Positions 24,910 to 33,496 of a stretch of 64,000 nt of DNA are shown here, in pieces. This DNA is from Desulfococcaceae bacterium HSG9 (lineage in GTDB: Bacteria; Desulfobacterota; Desulfobacteria; Desulfobacterales; JAUCGF01): contig JAUCGF010000083.1 in NCBI GenBank assembly GCA_030378005.1, positions 1 to 64,000 of the forward strand. Reading direction: 5' to 3'. The notes below the pieces were generated by a model. It searched no databases and was not told the origin of the DNA. It was given only the letters and a program-made list of their open reading frames with translations. The number at the start of each line of letters is the position of its first letter. Within the stretch, counting starts at the first letter, position 1. Position numbers and translations under genes: made by a program.

Positions 24910-26190
24910 CTATAAATTCTTTTCCATCATTATCTCCAACATGGTGTCATCTGCATTTGCCATACCGATTTCACTGATTTTACCTAAATTATAAATTGTT
25001 TCTTCAGCCGTTCTTCCGATAAAACCTTCCAAGGCCGTAATCCCATGATTATTCAAAGCCATATAAGCCGAGCGAATCGCGGAATCAGTGGAACTTACCA
25101 CTTTTAAAGCACATCCCCCTTTAGCGCCATCGCAAAGCATACCCCCTAAATCACTGATCAGACTGTTAATCGCCAAAGTGATTTTTTTCATATTTTTTCC
25201 TTTTTGTTGATAAACAATGGCCACGGCAGCGCCTACGCCGGCCGCAATCGCACAACCGCAAATGGAAGACAAATCACCGGTAAAACATTTTACATAGCTA
25301 TTTATCAAATGGGATAAAGCGATACTTCGTATAATCGTTTTTTTTTTGATTTTAAAACATTTTCCAACATTATAAGGAACCAAAATAGCGACAATCCCTT
25401 GATTACCGCTCCCGCCACTGGACATTACCGGCAAATTTTTTCCTGCCATTCGAGCATCTGCGGCTGATGCTGCTATTATTTTGCTTGAAGAAAAAACATC
25501 ATCCAAAAGATAACCCTTCTGCATTAAATCGGAAAGATAATAACCGACTTTCTCTATTTTTCGCCCCACTTTGGAAATCTTCAAATTCATTTCAATGCCG
25601 CGCTTGAGGTAAGAATAATCTTCATCATCAATATTTTCGGCTAAATCGACCAATTCGGATATTTTCATCTTCTTTAAAATAGCCTTATATTCCTGATTGG
25701 CAGATTTGTTTTCGCCACTTTTTTTCTTTAAAATTACTTTATTATTTTTCTCCAGATGAACCAGATTTGTATGACTATTTTTAATTATAGCCCTGGCTGA
25801 TTCTTTTTCAGTTTTAATAAGAACTTCGATATATAAATCCGCCTGTGACTTATCGCAAAAAATTTTTGCTTTTTTTGCTTTAATTAAGGCCTTGGCCTGA
25901 TTTATCAGCTCAACCTTAGTATTTTTTAAGATTTCCATTTTTAATTCAGGCTTCTTAATCAATGCCCCCAGAACACCGGCAATCAAATTGCCTTTTTCTC
26001 CTCCGGCATTCGGAACAGTTACGGCTAAACCGTTTTTATAGACACCGGAATCAACCGCTATTGTCATTTCTTCAATTTCATTTTCGAGTACTTTACCGGC
26101 AACGCTGGCGGCATAAGCCACCGCAATAGGTTCAGTGCAACCTAATGCGGGGAAAACCTCATTTTTTAAAACTTCTTTAAGAATATCCAT
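24910..26190 (-). CDS. cyuA: L-cysteine desulfidase / UPF0597 family (CyuA-like)
   Basis: 426 residues from the ATG at 26190, which has GAGGAG upstream; the longer open frame runs into a MITE. CyuA/YhaM enzymes use an iron-sulfur cluster to break down L-cysteine to sulfide, ammonia and pyruvate. Conserved features are the opening ALGCTEPIAVAYA (C18), VMSSGGSGNQGIVA near the middle, and cysteine-bearing segments SSICGCAIAAGVGAA and GGMLCDGAKGGCALKV. The lysine-rich insert near 130-190 is unusual in its composition. It would be cytoplasmic and oxygen-sensitive, consistent with an anaerobe. No cysteine transporter is adjacent. Confidence 0.85.
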   Translation of the reverse strand: MDILKEVLKNEVFPALGCTEPIAVAYAASVAGKVLENEIEEMTIAVDSGVYKNGLAVTVPNAGGEKGNLIAGVLGALIKKPELKMEILKNTKVELINQAKALIKAKKAKIFCDKSQADLYIEVLIKTEKESARAIIKNSHTNLVHLEKNNKVILKKKSGENKSANQEYKAILKKMKISELVDLAENIDDEDYSYLKRGIEMNLKISKVGRKIEKVGYYLSDLMQKGYLLDDVFSSSKIIAASAADARMAGKNLPVMSSGGSGNQGIVAILVPYNVGKCFKIKKKTIIRSIALSHLINSYVKCFTGDLSSICGCAIAAGVGAAVAIVYQQKGKNMKKITLAINSLISDLGGMLCDGAKGGCALKVVSSTDSAIRSAYMALNNHGITALEGFIGRTAEETIYNLGKISEIGMANADDTMLEIMMEKNL

Positions 26191-26235
26191 TTTTGTTCTC
26201 CTCAATATCCTGTGGATAAAACTCTCCTCAATATT

Positions 26236-26392
26236 ATCAGTAGATGGAAAAGCCTGAAAATACGGTATGGAGTGCAAAAATTAAGCGAAGCGGTTTTTTG
26301 CCGGCATAAGAATCCGCCAGCCTTCGGGTGGTGCCGGATGCTGAAAATCGTTGCACTTAATTTTTGCACTCCTGAACTTTCCATCTACTGAT
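26236..26392. mobile_element. MITE-like element, family A, copy 2
   Basis: 157 bp bounded by ATCAGTAGATGGAAA and TTTCCATCTACTGAT. It is inverted relative to copy 1 at 14243-14397 and aligns with it nearly end to end. It lies 46 bp upstream of the cyuA start and may carry or displace its promoter. Confidence 0.82.
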
Positions 26393-26424
26393 TATGGGAA
26401 AACCAATATCAGATCAGTATGATC

Positions 26425-27465
26425 TCATCTAATGCCGCCTCCGATTAATTTACGCCAAACATTATCTTTACACTGCAATCGTGCGTTTCCATTTCTGACA
26501 CAATTGATCAGGTAATCCGAAACTTTATCTACACCCATGTCGGCCAAGTGATCGCCTACTGAATTTTTGTCAAAATCGCAGGCAAAATTCAGAAAGTCAA
26601 TGGCATAAGGAATTCCGTCCTTGACCAACAGTTCGGTCGTATTGATTTCATAGCCCAGAGATTGGTTCAATTTACGAACATACGCTTCAATACGCGCCAG
26701 CAGTTCGGGGCCGAAAAAATCCGGATCGACAGAGTAACTCCCTAACCGCGCACCAGCCACTCTGTCCGGCGGCTCGAAACGGGCTGTGGTGACATCGCCG
26801 GCGATATAAAAACAGCGGGCGAACTGCTGATAGGCGATGTCTTCTTGTAGCATAAAGACCAACGTCCGGCTGAGCCAATTACGTACTGCCATGTCTTTTT
26901 CGACGCCTTCAGGATAAATCGGTTTGGTATGGAAAATCTCGTTGTTGTAGAGGTGGAAGAATTCTTCCGGGCTATGGACTTTGTTGACTGCCAGCCAGCC
27001 TCCGCCGGTGACGGGTTTCAACCAGCACGGAAAACCGATGTAATCAAAAATCGTCTGCCAATCAGAATTCTCCAGGTACTTTAAGTTGCGCAGTGATTCT
27101 GACGTGATGTCGTATAGTTGCGTTGAACCGGCAATTGGCAAAAGACAGGTCTTAGGTACGGTCAAGCCGAGGTCAGCGGCCAAAGTAAATCCCAGATATT
27201 TGTCGTCCGCGCTCCACAGCATGGGGTTGGGAATCACATAAGCGCCGCGTGCTACCGCGGCCTTGAGCATAAACCTGTAATAAGGGTAATCATGTGAAAT
27301 ACGGTCGTAAATCAAATCATAGGCTAACGGTTCGTCAAGGCGTCCGGCACCTATGGTTGCAATCTCAGCGACTATTTCACCTTTTCCTTTATGGTGGATA
27401 GCTTCGATCAGCGCATTTGGGAAATTATATTCTCGACCAGTTATAATTCCAATTTTTTTTACCAT
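26425..27465 (-). CDS. ATP-grasp family ligase of unknown substrate
   Basis: 346 residues from the ATG at 27465 with AAGGAGA upstream. The N-terminal third resembles the pre-ATP-grasp fold (KKIGIITGREYNFPNALIEA). The ATP-grasp core shows GFPCWLKPVTGGGWLAV, where the lysine contacts ATP, and a metal-binding end YAIDFLNFACDFDKNS. ATP-grasp enzymes join a carboxylate to an amine or thiol through an acyl phosphate. The gene is followed on the same strand by an S51-like hydrolase 77 bp upstream in map order, so they may form an opposed synthesis/hydrolysis pair. I do not recognise a named family. Confidence 0.75.
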   Translation of the reverse strand: MVKKIGIITGREYNFPNALIEAIHHKGKGEIVAEIATIGAGRLDEPLAYDLIYDRISHDYPYYRFMLKAAVARGAYVIPNPMLWSADDKYLGFTLAADLGLTVPKTCLLPIAGSTQLYDITSESLRNLKYLENSDWQTIFDYIGFPCWLKPVTGGGWLAVNKVHSPEEFFHLYNNEIFHTKPIYPEGVEKDMAVRNWLSRTLVFMLQEDIAYQQFARCFYIAGDVTTARFEPPDRVAGARLGSYSVDPDFFGPELLARIEAYVRKLNQSLGYEINTTELLVKDGIPYAIDFLNFACDFDKNSVGDHLADMGVDKVSDYLINCVRNGNARLQCKDNVWRKLIGGGIR

Positions 27466-27549
27466 TCTAAATCTCCTTTTATTGAGTTGCTTTTTAACGA
27501 TTGGTTTTGGCGAAACATTGTATTCCAATTGACAAATTATTATGCCGAA

Positions 27550-28473
27550 TTAATGCTCGGCCAGGATATGGTCGATGCTGACAAACCTGGAAGGAGACCG
27601 ACTCTGATAATCTGTAATCGTCGGATTGTCAGACATAATGACCCAGGTACCCTGATAACTGTAGTCCGGCGAAAAGACTCTGACCATCACATCACCACCG
27701 TTAAAAGTCCATTTACGGCCATCATTGTAAAAATGCCCGATGCCCATTCCTTGGCGCGTCTTGATATGAAAATTGTCTTCCGCAAGATCCCATGAATTGT
27801 CGATGATAAACTGCAATATCTGCCATTTGTTGCCTGAGGGGAGAATGCCCTGGTTGGAAGCGATACCGGCATCGTTAGGCAATCCGAACGCAAGATGCCC
27901 TGGAAATCTCCGGGCCAATTCGCCCAGATTCGCCTCTCGGGACCATTCATAATGAAGCGTAGTGGTGACATTGTGTATCAAAGCGTAACAGCTATGATAA
28001 TCATCTTGCTCACAAACATCACCGAGTTGAACGGCTCCGGCTGAAAACCCGACCGTTAATTTGCCGGCATTCTGGCGCTGATGGAGACAGTTTCTAAACA
28101 TGTCATAATCATCGAAAAAATGTCCGCCCATAGCGTTATAACGTTCGAAACCCAGCTTAACAGCACCGCCTCCCAGAATGACGACCTCGCTGTCTTCGAC
28201 CATTTTAAAAAATATTTCGGCATCATAACGCGACAGGTTGTCATGCCAAAAAAAGACCCTGGCATCAAGGCCAAAAGGGATGAATCGGTCGAAATACCAT
28301 TTGAAAGTGCCATACGAATAATCCTGAGATTCACGGCTTTCCATGCCAAAAGGTAAGTACAATACGCTTTTGTTGTGGGGATGGTCCAAGGCGCGCTGGA
28401 CGATCCAATCTTTGTGCAGATACTCACAACGGTTATGGGAACTATAAATCAAGGCGGTTGGTTTAAGATACAA
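27550..28473 (-). CDS. Peptidase S51 / cyanophycinase-like hydrolase
   Basis: 307 residues. The fold is class-I amidotransferase-like. A glycine-rich turn VVILGGGAVKLG near residue 100 is followed by the nucleophile elbow TVGFSAGAVQLG with S144, as in dipeptidase E and cyanophycinase, which use a Ser-His-Glu triad. The first 90 residues also match the family (ALIYSSHNRCEYLHKDW, SVLYLPFG). It is transcribed with, and just before, the ATP-grasp gene. Cyanophycin is a possible but unproved substrate; an N-terminal Asp-peptide substrate is equally possible. Confidence 0.72.
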   Translation of the reverse strand: MYLKPTALIYSSHNRCEYLHKDWIVQRALDHPHNKSVLYLPFGMESRESQDYSYGTFKWYFDRFIPFGLDARVFFWHDNLSRYDAEIFFKMVEDSEVVILGGGAVKLGFERYNAMGGHFFDDYDMFRNCLHQRQNAGKLTVGFSAGAVQLGDVCEQDDYHSCYALIHNVTTTLHYEWSREANLGELARRFPGHLAFGLPNDAGIASNQGILPSGNKWQILQFIIDNSWDLAEDNFHIKTRQGMGIGHFYNDGRKWTFNGGDVMVRVFSPDYSYQGTWVIMSDNPTITDYQSRSPSRFVSIDHILAEH

Positions 28474-29026
28474 AGTCAGCTCCTTTATGTAATCGGTTTG
28501 GAATCAATTTGAACAATTTAAAAAATCGGGTTTCCCAGTCATTGTAATTCCTGTAATTTTTCCTTACTTTAAAAGCCAGATTTTTTGTTTCACATTATCT
28601 TACAACATTTTATTAAAATTTACGGGTGATTGTCAACCAAAATCCGATTTGATGGAAAAGCGCGCCAGCATTGTTTTATCAATGGTTCGGTAATTTTTTC
28701 TGATTTAACGTGTTAAAAATCATAACTATCTGAAATTATTATAAAAGGCTTTACAATCTTGTTTGTAACATGTTGAAATTATTAGATTTTTAATTTTTTA
28801 CCGAACTATTGGTTTTATACGATCCTGGTTTTTTTAAAATCGGAATTTTTGGTCATTGTAATTTCCGTAGTTTTTCTTCGGAAGTCAAAAATAGTTTGAC
28901 AGCAAATTTAAAGTAGGGCAAATAGGTGGATGTATCGGCTTGAGCGATGAGTTTGCTTTTAGAAGCATATATCAACCTAACTGTTTAATAAAGGAAGTAG
29001 GAAGTAGGAAATTGAAAAGGAAGAAA
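28474..29026. other. Divergent AT-rich intergenic region with an imperfect repeat
   Basis: No gene is seen. Two related stretches about 310 bp apart (near 28540-28567 and 28852-28879) share TCATTGTAATT and a following GTA(A/G)TTTTTC. The region separates the minus-strand hydrolase/ATP-grasp genes from the plus-strand aminopeptidase, so it should hold promoters for both. The repeats could be operator sites, which is a guess. Confidence 0.4.
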
Positions 29027-30058
29027 ATGAACCAAAAGCTATTGAATATTAATTTTGATCCTGAATTAAGTATAGGGGCTTATAATGCCCTGAATGTATG
29101 TCTCAGATTACAACCGGATGAACGCTTTACACTAATCACCGATAATGCGACACTGGAAATTGCTGCCGCTTTAATCAATGAAGTAGAAAAAATCGGAGCG
29201 CGGCATCATGTCTTTGTGCTTGAAGATTTTATACAGAGGCCTATGCTGAAAATGCCCAAGCTGATTTTAGATGATCTGGCAAAATCGCAGGTAAGCATTT
29301 TTGCAGGCATTGCGCAAAAAGGTGAACTGCCCAGCCGAATCAAAATGGCAGACGTTGTGAACCGGCATAAACTGCGCCACGGGCACATGGTAAACATTAG
29401 CAAACAAATTATGTGCGAGGGTATGCGCGCCGATTTTAATCAAATCGATGAACTCAGTTTGAAAGTGATAAACAAAGCCCGTAAAGCTCAATTTATCAAG
29501 GCTAAATCAAAAGGCGGCACCGATATCGAAGCTGAATTTGTGCCTGAACTTAAATGGATAAAAACCAGCGGTGTCATTTCACCGGATAAATGGGGTAATC
29601 TTCCCGGCGGTGAAATATTCACTTCCCCCTACAACCTTAACGGCGTCTTTGTTGCGGACGGCGTTGTGGGCGATTATCTTTGTCAAAAATATGGCGACCT
29701 CAAAGAAACCCCTCTGACCATTGAAATTGACGATTCCCGCATAAAAAATCTTAAATGTGATGACAAAACATTATTAAACGAATTTGCCGGATACACCTCA
29801 ATTGATGAAAACAGTGATCGTGTAGGCGAATTTGCAATAGGCACAAATACGGCTGTTAAAAATATTATCGGCCATATTTTACAGGATGAAAAAATACCGG
29901 GAATTCACCTGGCCTTCGGAAACCCTTATGCGGAGCATACCGGTCAGACATGGAAATCATCAACCCATATAGACTGTGTCGGACGCCGGTTTGATATATG
30001 GACGGACAAAGAGCAAATCATGCAAGATGGTGATTTTCTCTCTTTAAAAGAAGCATAA
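29027..30058 (+). CDS. M29-family aminopeptidase (thermophilic metalloprotease family)
   Basis: 343 residues from the ATG at 29027, preceded by AAGGAAG; a longer frame from 28940 lacks support. M29 aminopeptidases carry two metal ions. The family landmarks are LPGGEIFTSPYN with the first metal-binding Glu, VGEFAIGTN with the second, and HLAFGNPYAEHTGQTWKSST followed by HID near the C-terminus. It is cytoplasmic and should remove N-terminal residues from short peptides. Its neighbours are the divergent S51-like and ATP-grasp genes and a UspA gene downstream, so it fits a peptide-handling group. Confidence 0.85.
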   Translation: MNQKLLNINFDPELSIGAYNALNVCLRLQPDERFTLITDNATLEIAAALINEVEKIGARHHVFVLEDFIQRPMLKMPKLILDDLAKSQVSIFAGIAQKGELPSRIKMADVVNRHKLRHGHMVNISKQIMCEGMRADFNQIDELSLKVINKARKAQFIKAKSKGGTDIEAEFVPELKWIKTSGVISPDKWGNLPGGEIFTSPYNLNGVFVADGVVGDYLCQKYGDLKETPLTIEIDDSRIKNLKCDDKTLLNEFAGYTSIDENSDRVGEFAIGTNTAVKNIIGHILQDEKIPGIHLAFGNPYAEHTGQTWKSSTHIDCVGRRFDIWTDKEQIMQDGDFLSLKEA

Positions 30059-30116
30059 TTATTGTTTTTGCGGTGAACTATTACAAATAAAACTAAATAG
30101 CTTAAAGGAGGTGTGT

Positions 30117-30575
30117 ATGCAAGAATTCAAGAAAATTTTGTTTCCCGTCAGTTTGACGGACATGTCCCCGGGGGTGGCGCCTTATGTGTCATCGATGGCA
30201 ATGAAGTATGATGCGGAGATCCATTTGTTGCATGTGGCGCGCGCATTAAACAGCCTTATCGATACGTATATCGTCCAACCCTCCATCACGGAATTTAAAA
30301 AACTGGCCAGCGATGTTGAAAAAGAGCTTGTCACAGCCGCTGGAGACCGGCTTGAACAATTTCAAAACGAATTTTTTAATGATTTTACGGATATTCGGAA
30401 AACCGTGGTGTTTGGCAACCATTATAAAGAAATTTTAGCTTATGTGGAATCGGAAAAAATTGATTTGATTATTATGGGAACCGGAAGTCCGCTTTATAAA
30501 ATGGTCATCGGTTCGGTGGCCGACAAAGTGGCCAAGTATGCCAAAATTCCGGTTATGTTGGTTAAAACCGTTTAA
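30117..30575 (+). CDS. Universal stress protein, UspA family
   Basis: 152 residues from the ATG at 30117, which sits five bases after a perfect AGGAGG. It begins with the typical KKILFPVSLTDMS and ends with the ATP-binding signature LIIMGTGSPLYKMVIGSVADKV followed by PVMLVK. The G-x2-G-x9-G(S/T) pattern is nearly complete, so nucleotide binding is plausible. It lies 59 bp after the aminopeptidase gene and is probably co-transcribed with it. Confidence 0.88.
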   Translation: MQEFKKILFPVSLTDMSPGVAPYVSSMAMKYDAEIHLLHVARALNSLIDTYIVQPSITEFKKLASDVEKELVTAAGDRLEQFQNEFFNDFTDIRKTVVFGNHYKEILAYVESEKIDLIIMGTGSPLYKMVIGSVADKVAKYAKIPVMLVKTV

Positions 30576-30733
30576 TTGCTCGAAAGTTTGAAGTTACAAC
30601 TTCCCGGTCAGTTGAAATTTATATAACCTGTTGATTTTATTGAAAAACAAAACCAATTGCAGCCAGCTTGTTTTGCAATATTTTCAATTACTTATAATTT
30701 ATTGGTACTTGTTATAAGGTGTTATGTAATAAC

Positions 30734-30790
30734 TTGAAACTTGTAACTTGAAACTTGAAACTTGTAACTTGTAACTTGTAACTTGTAACT
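30734..30790 (+). repeat. Heptanucleotide tandem repeat (TTGWAAC)8
   Basis: Eight consecutive 7-bp units, TTGAAAC or TTGTAAC, ending directly before the AAAAGGAGG of nhaC. Between 30576 and 30733 nothing else is seen. The array lies in the nhaC leader, where copy-number change could alter promoter or leader spacing. Confidence 0.88.
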
Positions 30791-30809
30791 TAAAAGGAGG
30801 AATTCGGTT

Positions 30810-32234
30810 ATGGTGAAAAAAAGGGAAAAACGGGAACCTTATGTGTGGGAAGCCTTAATATCGATTTTGGCATTGATCACAGCTATCAGCCTGGCAATCG
30901 TCAAGTATGAATCGGATGCCCAAGTGCCTATCCTGCTCGGTGTTTTAGCCGCCGCGTTGATAGGCCTCAGAGCGGGCTACGAATGGAAAGATATTGAACT
31001 CGGCATGCTGAATGGCATCACCAACGCGCTTCAGGCGATTGTGATTTTGTCAATTATCGGAATATTGATCGGCGTGTGGATTTTAAGCGGAGTAGTGCCG
31101 ACACTCCTGTATTACGGTTTAAAAATTTTGCATCCGAGCTATTTTCTGCCGGCCACGGTTGTTATATGCGCGATCACCTCAGTCGCCACCGGTACTTCCT
31201 GGGGCACCACCGGTACCATCGGCATCGCCTTAATCGGGATTGGCTCCGGATTGGGCTTTCCACTTCCTGTGGTTGCAGGCGCGGTGCTTTCCGGTTCCTA
31301 TTTCGGTGACAAAATGTCGCCGCTTTCGGACACCACCAACTTGGCTCCGGCCATGGTGGGCACAGACCTTTACACCCATATAAAACACATGAGTTATACG
31401 ACCGGGGTGAGTATCGGCCTGACGCTGATTCTGGAATTTGTTATGACTTATATATATGGCGGCGGTGAGGGCAATACGGCTGCCGTGTATGAAATTATGG
31501 AAGGCATTAAGAGCAATTTTTCCGTCAACCCGCTTCTCCTGTTGCCGCCGTTTGTGGTATTAGGTTTGGCATTCAAGAAAATACCGGCCCTTCCCGGTAT
31601 CACGCTGGGCATCCTGGCCGCTGCGCTTCTTGGCGTTATATTTCAAGGCAACGGCTTCGGAGATATTCTGTCCGCAGCTTGGGGTGGTTATGTCAGCAAA
31701 ACCGGTGTGGAAGCAGTGGATAATCTTTTAACCAAAGGCGGCTTTCAAGCCATGTTATATACTATCTCAATTGTTTTATGCGCCATGATGTTCGGCGGTA
31801 TTATGGAGCGTACTAACCAATTGAGAGTTGTGGTCAACGCCATTCTTAAAAAGGCTAAAACCACAGGCTCTTTGTTTGTCGCTACGATTCTGACAGCGAT
31901 TGCATCCAATCTGATTCTCTGCGATCAATATATGTCTATCGTTATGACCGGCAAGATGTACGCGCAGGCGTTTAAAGATAAAAATTTGCATCCCAAAAAC
32001 TTGTCCCGTGCAGTGGAAGACAGCGCTACGGTAACCGCCAATCTGGTTCCCTGGAACACCGGCGGAGCCTACAATGCGGCCACATTGGGGATTGCCACGA
32101 TTGCCTATCTGCCGTTCAATTTTTTCTGCTGGTTATCTCCCATTGTTTCGCTGCTTTTCGGGGTGTTTGGAATCACTGTTCATCCTCTTGAGGAAGAAAC
32201 CGCTAAAGGGTCTGATGATGACAAAGCGGCGTAA
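30810..32234 (+). CDS. nhaC: Na+/H+ antiporter, NhaC family
   Basis: 474 residues, 11-12 predicted transmembrane helices. The family core is visible: AITSVATGTSWGTTGTIGIA, GAVLSGSYFGDKMSPLSDTT near residue 160 and a later ATVTANLVPWNTGG. A strong GGAGG precedes the ATG. NhaC-family members exchange sodium for protons, and some relatives exchange organic substrates such as malate/lactate or amines. Because it is flanked by amino-acid binding proteins and a sodium-coupled symporter, a role in recycling sodium or in amino-acid exchange is plausible. Confidence 0.88.
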   Translation: MVKKREKREPYVWEALISILALITAISLAIVKYESDAQVPILLGVLAAALIGLRAGYEWKDIELGMLNGITNALQAIVILSIIGILIGVWILSGVVPTLLYYGLKILHPSYFLPATVVICAITSVATGTSWGTTGTIGIALIGIGSGLGFPLPVVAGAVLSGSYFGDKMSPLSDTTNLAPAMVGTDLYTHIKHMSYTTGVSIGLTLILEFVMTYIYGGGEGNTAAVYEIMEGIKSNFSVNPLLLLPPFVVLGLAFKKIPALPGITLGILAAALLGVIFQGNGFGDILSAAWGGYVSKTGVEAVDNLLTKGGFQAMLYTISIVLCAMMFGGIMERTNQLRVVVNAILKKAKTTGSLFVATILTAIASNLILCDQYMSIVMTGKMYAQAFKDKNLHPKNLSRAVEDSATVTANLVPWNTGGAYNAATLGIATIAYLPFNFFCWLSPIVSLLFGVFGITVHPLEEETAKGSDDDKAA

Positions 32235-32304
32235 GCAAGTGAATCAGTTTCACAGAAAGAATAACCTATAGGCTTTAAGAAAAGGTTTTTGGGTTCGATG
32301 TAGG

Positions 32305-32362
32305 GTGGGCATCGCCTGTTAAATATTTGGTATTACATATAATTTTTTTGGCGATGCCCACT
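32305..32362. repeat. GGTGGGCATCGCC inverted repeat, family C
   Basis: Arms GTGGGCATCGCC and GGCGATGCCCAC enclose an AT-rich centre between nhaC and the binding-protein gene. It is a member of the family seen at 2251, 18632 and 37175 and may terminate nhaC transcription. Confidence 0.7.
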
Positions 32363-32419
32363 GATTGACACCAAATTCTTTATCTTAAGAGCTATAATCG
32401 TTACACAGGAGGTTTTAAG

Positions 32420-33304
32420 ATGTTGAAAACATTTATCAGCGGATTGTGCGCCTTGATATTTTGCCTGTCAGGCGCGGTTTCTTTGGCTGTAGGCGCGGAT
32501 GCGCAATTGTCTGAAAATTCCACATTAGAGGGTATTTTAAAAAGAGGCGAATTGCGTATCGGCCTGGAAACGGGGTACTGGCCTTTTCAAATGCTGGATA
32601 AGCGCAGCGGCTTGCGTCAAAAGAATATTCGTTATGGCGATGTGCGGCACAAAGGGCAGCAGATCAGTATTATCGGTTTTGATGTCGATATTGGCATTGA
32701 AATGGCTAAAAAACTGGGTGTGAAACCGGTTTTTGTGAATACACGCTGGCCTAGTATCATTCCGGCGCTTCATCTGGGAAGATACGATATTATTTTTGGC
32801 GGGATGTCGGTCACCGAAAAACGCAAGCTCAAAGTGGATTTTTGCGACCCGCTTATGACCGTGGGACAAACTGTTTTGTTAAATCCCAAACATAAGGGAA
32901 AAGTGCTGTCATACAAGGATTTGAACGATCCTCAATATACCGTGATTTCCAAACCCGGGACCACCGGCGAGGAGGCTGTATTAAAAAAAATTCCCAAATG
33001 CACCTACAAGACGGAGGATTCGGAACAGGAAGGTGCCATGCTAGTGTTAAATGGCGAGGCGGATGCGTTTGTTTATGACCTTCCCTTTAATGCGGTTTTT
33101 CACAACATGCACCCTAAGGACAAACTTATTTTTCTGGATACGCCCTTTACCACCGAACCTATTGCCTGGGCTATTCGTAAAAACGATCCGGATTTATTTA
33201 AATTTGCCAACGACTTTCTATCGGAAATCAAAAAAGACGGTCGTTTTGAGCGTATTTACAACAAGTGGTTTAAAGACACCGCTTGGATGCGCTATGTTCG
33301 CTAA
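32420..33304 (+). CDS. Periplasmic amino-acid binding protein, family 3
   Basis: 294 residues starting at an ATG after AGGAGG, with a signal peptide of about 26 residues. The family-3 signature is visible: LKRGELRIGLETGYWPF near residue 40, then IGFDVDIGIEMAKKLG, and FGGMSVTEKRKLKVDF with the substrate-contacting residues. It should bind a polar amino acid. No ABC permease or ATPase is adjacent; the next gene is an NSS-family symporter. Either its ABC partner is elsewhere or it serves another transporter or sensor. Confidence 0.88.
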   Translation: MLKTFISGLCALIFCLSGAVSLAVGADAQLSENSTLEGILKRGELRIGLETGYWPFQMLDKRSGLRQKNIRYGDVRHKGQQISIIGFDVDIGIEMAKKLGVKPVFVNTRWPSIIPALHLGRYDIIFGGMSVTEKRKLKVDFCDPLMTVGQTVLLNPKHKGKVLSYKDLNDPQYTVISKPGTTGEEAVLKKIPKCTYKTEDSEQEGAMLVLNGEADAFVYDLPFNAVFHNMHPKDKLIFLDTPFTTEPIAWAIRKNDPDLFKFANDFLSEIKKDGRFERIYNKWFKDTAWMRYVR

Positions 33305-33496
33305 TCACCGGGCGTCTAGCGGTTTCACTTTTGGCAGACTTATATATATGCAACAGTGTGGCACCTTTTTTTAAATGCCCTTGCATAATATTTATTCTTC
33401 TGCTATATGACTCCGTAGTATTTATTTTCCATCTATCGCTGATGGCAAATATTTTGATTTGGTTCATGGCATTAATAATAACAAAAGGAGGCGGAA

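Noticed and set aside
30576-30733. Small RNA or sORF before nhaC
   Set aside because: No convincing hairpin, promoter or coding signal was found in this AT-rich stretch.
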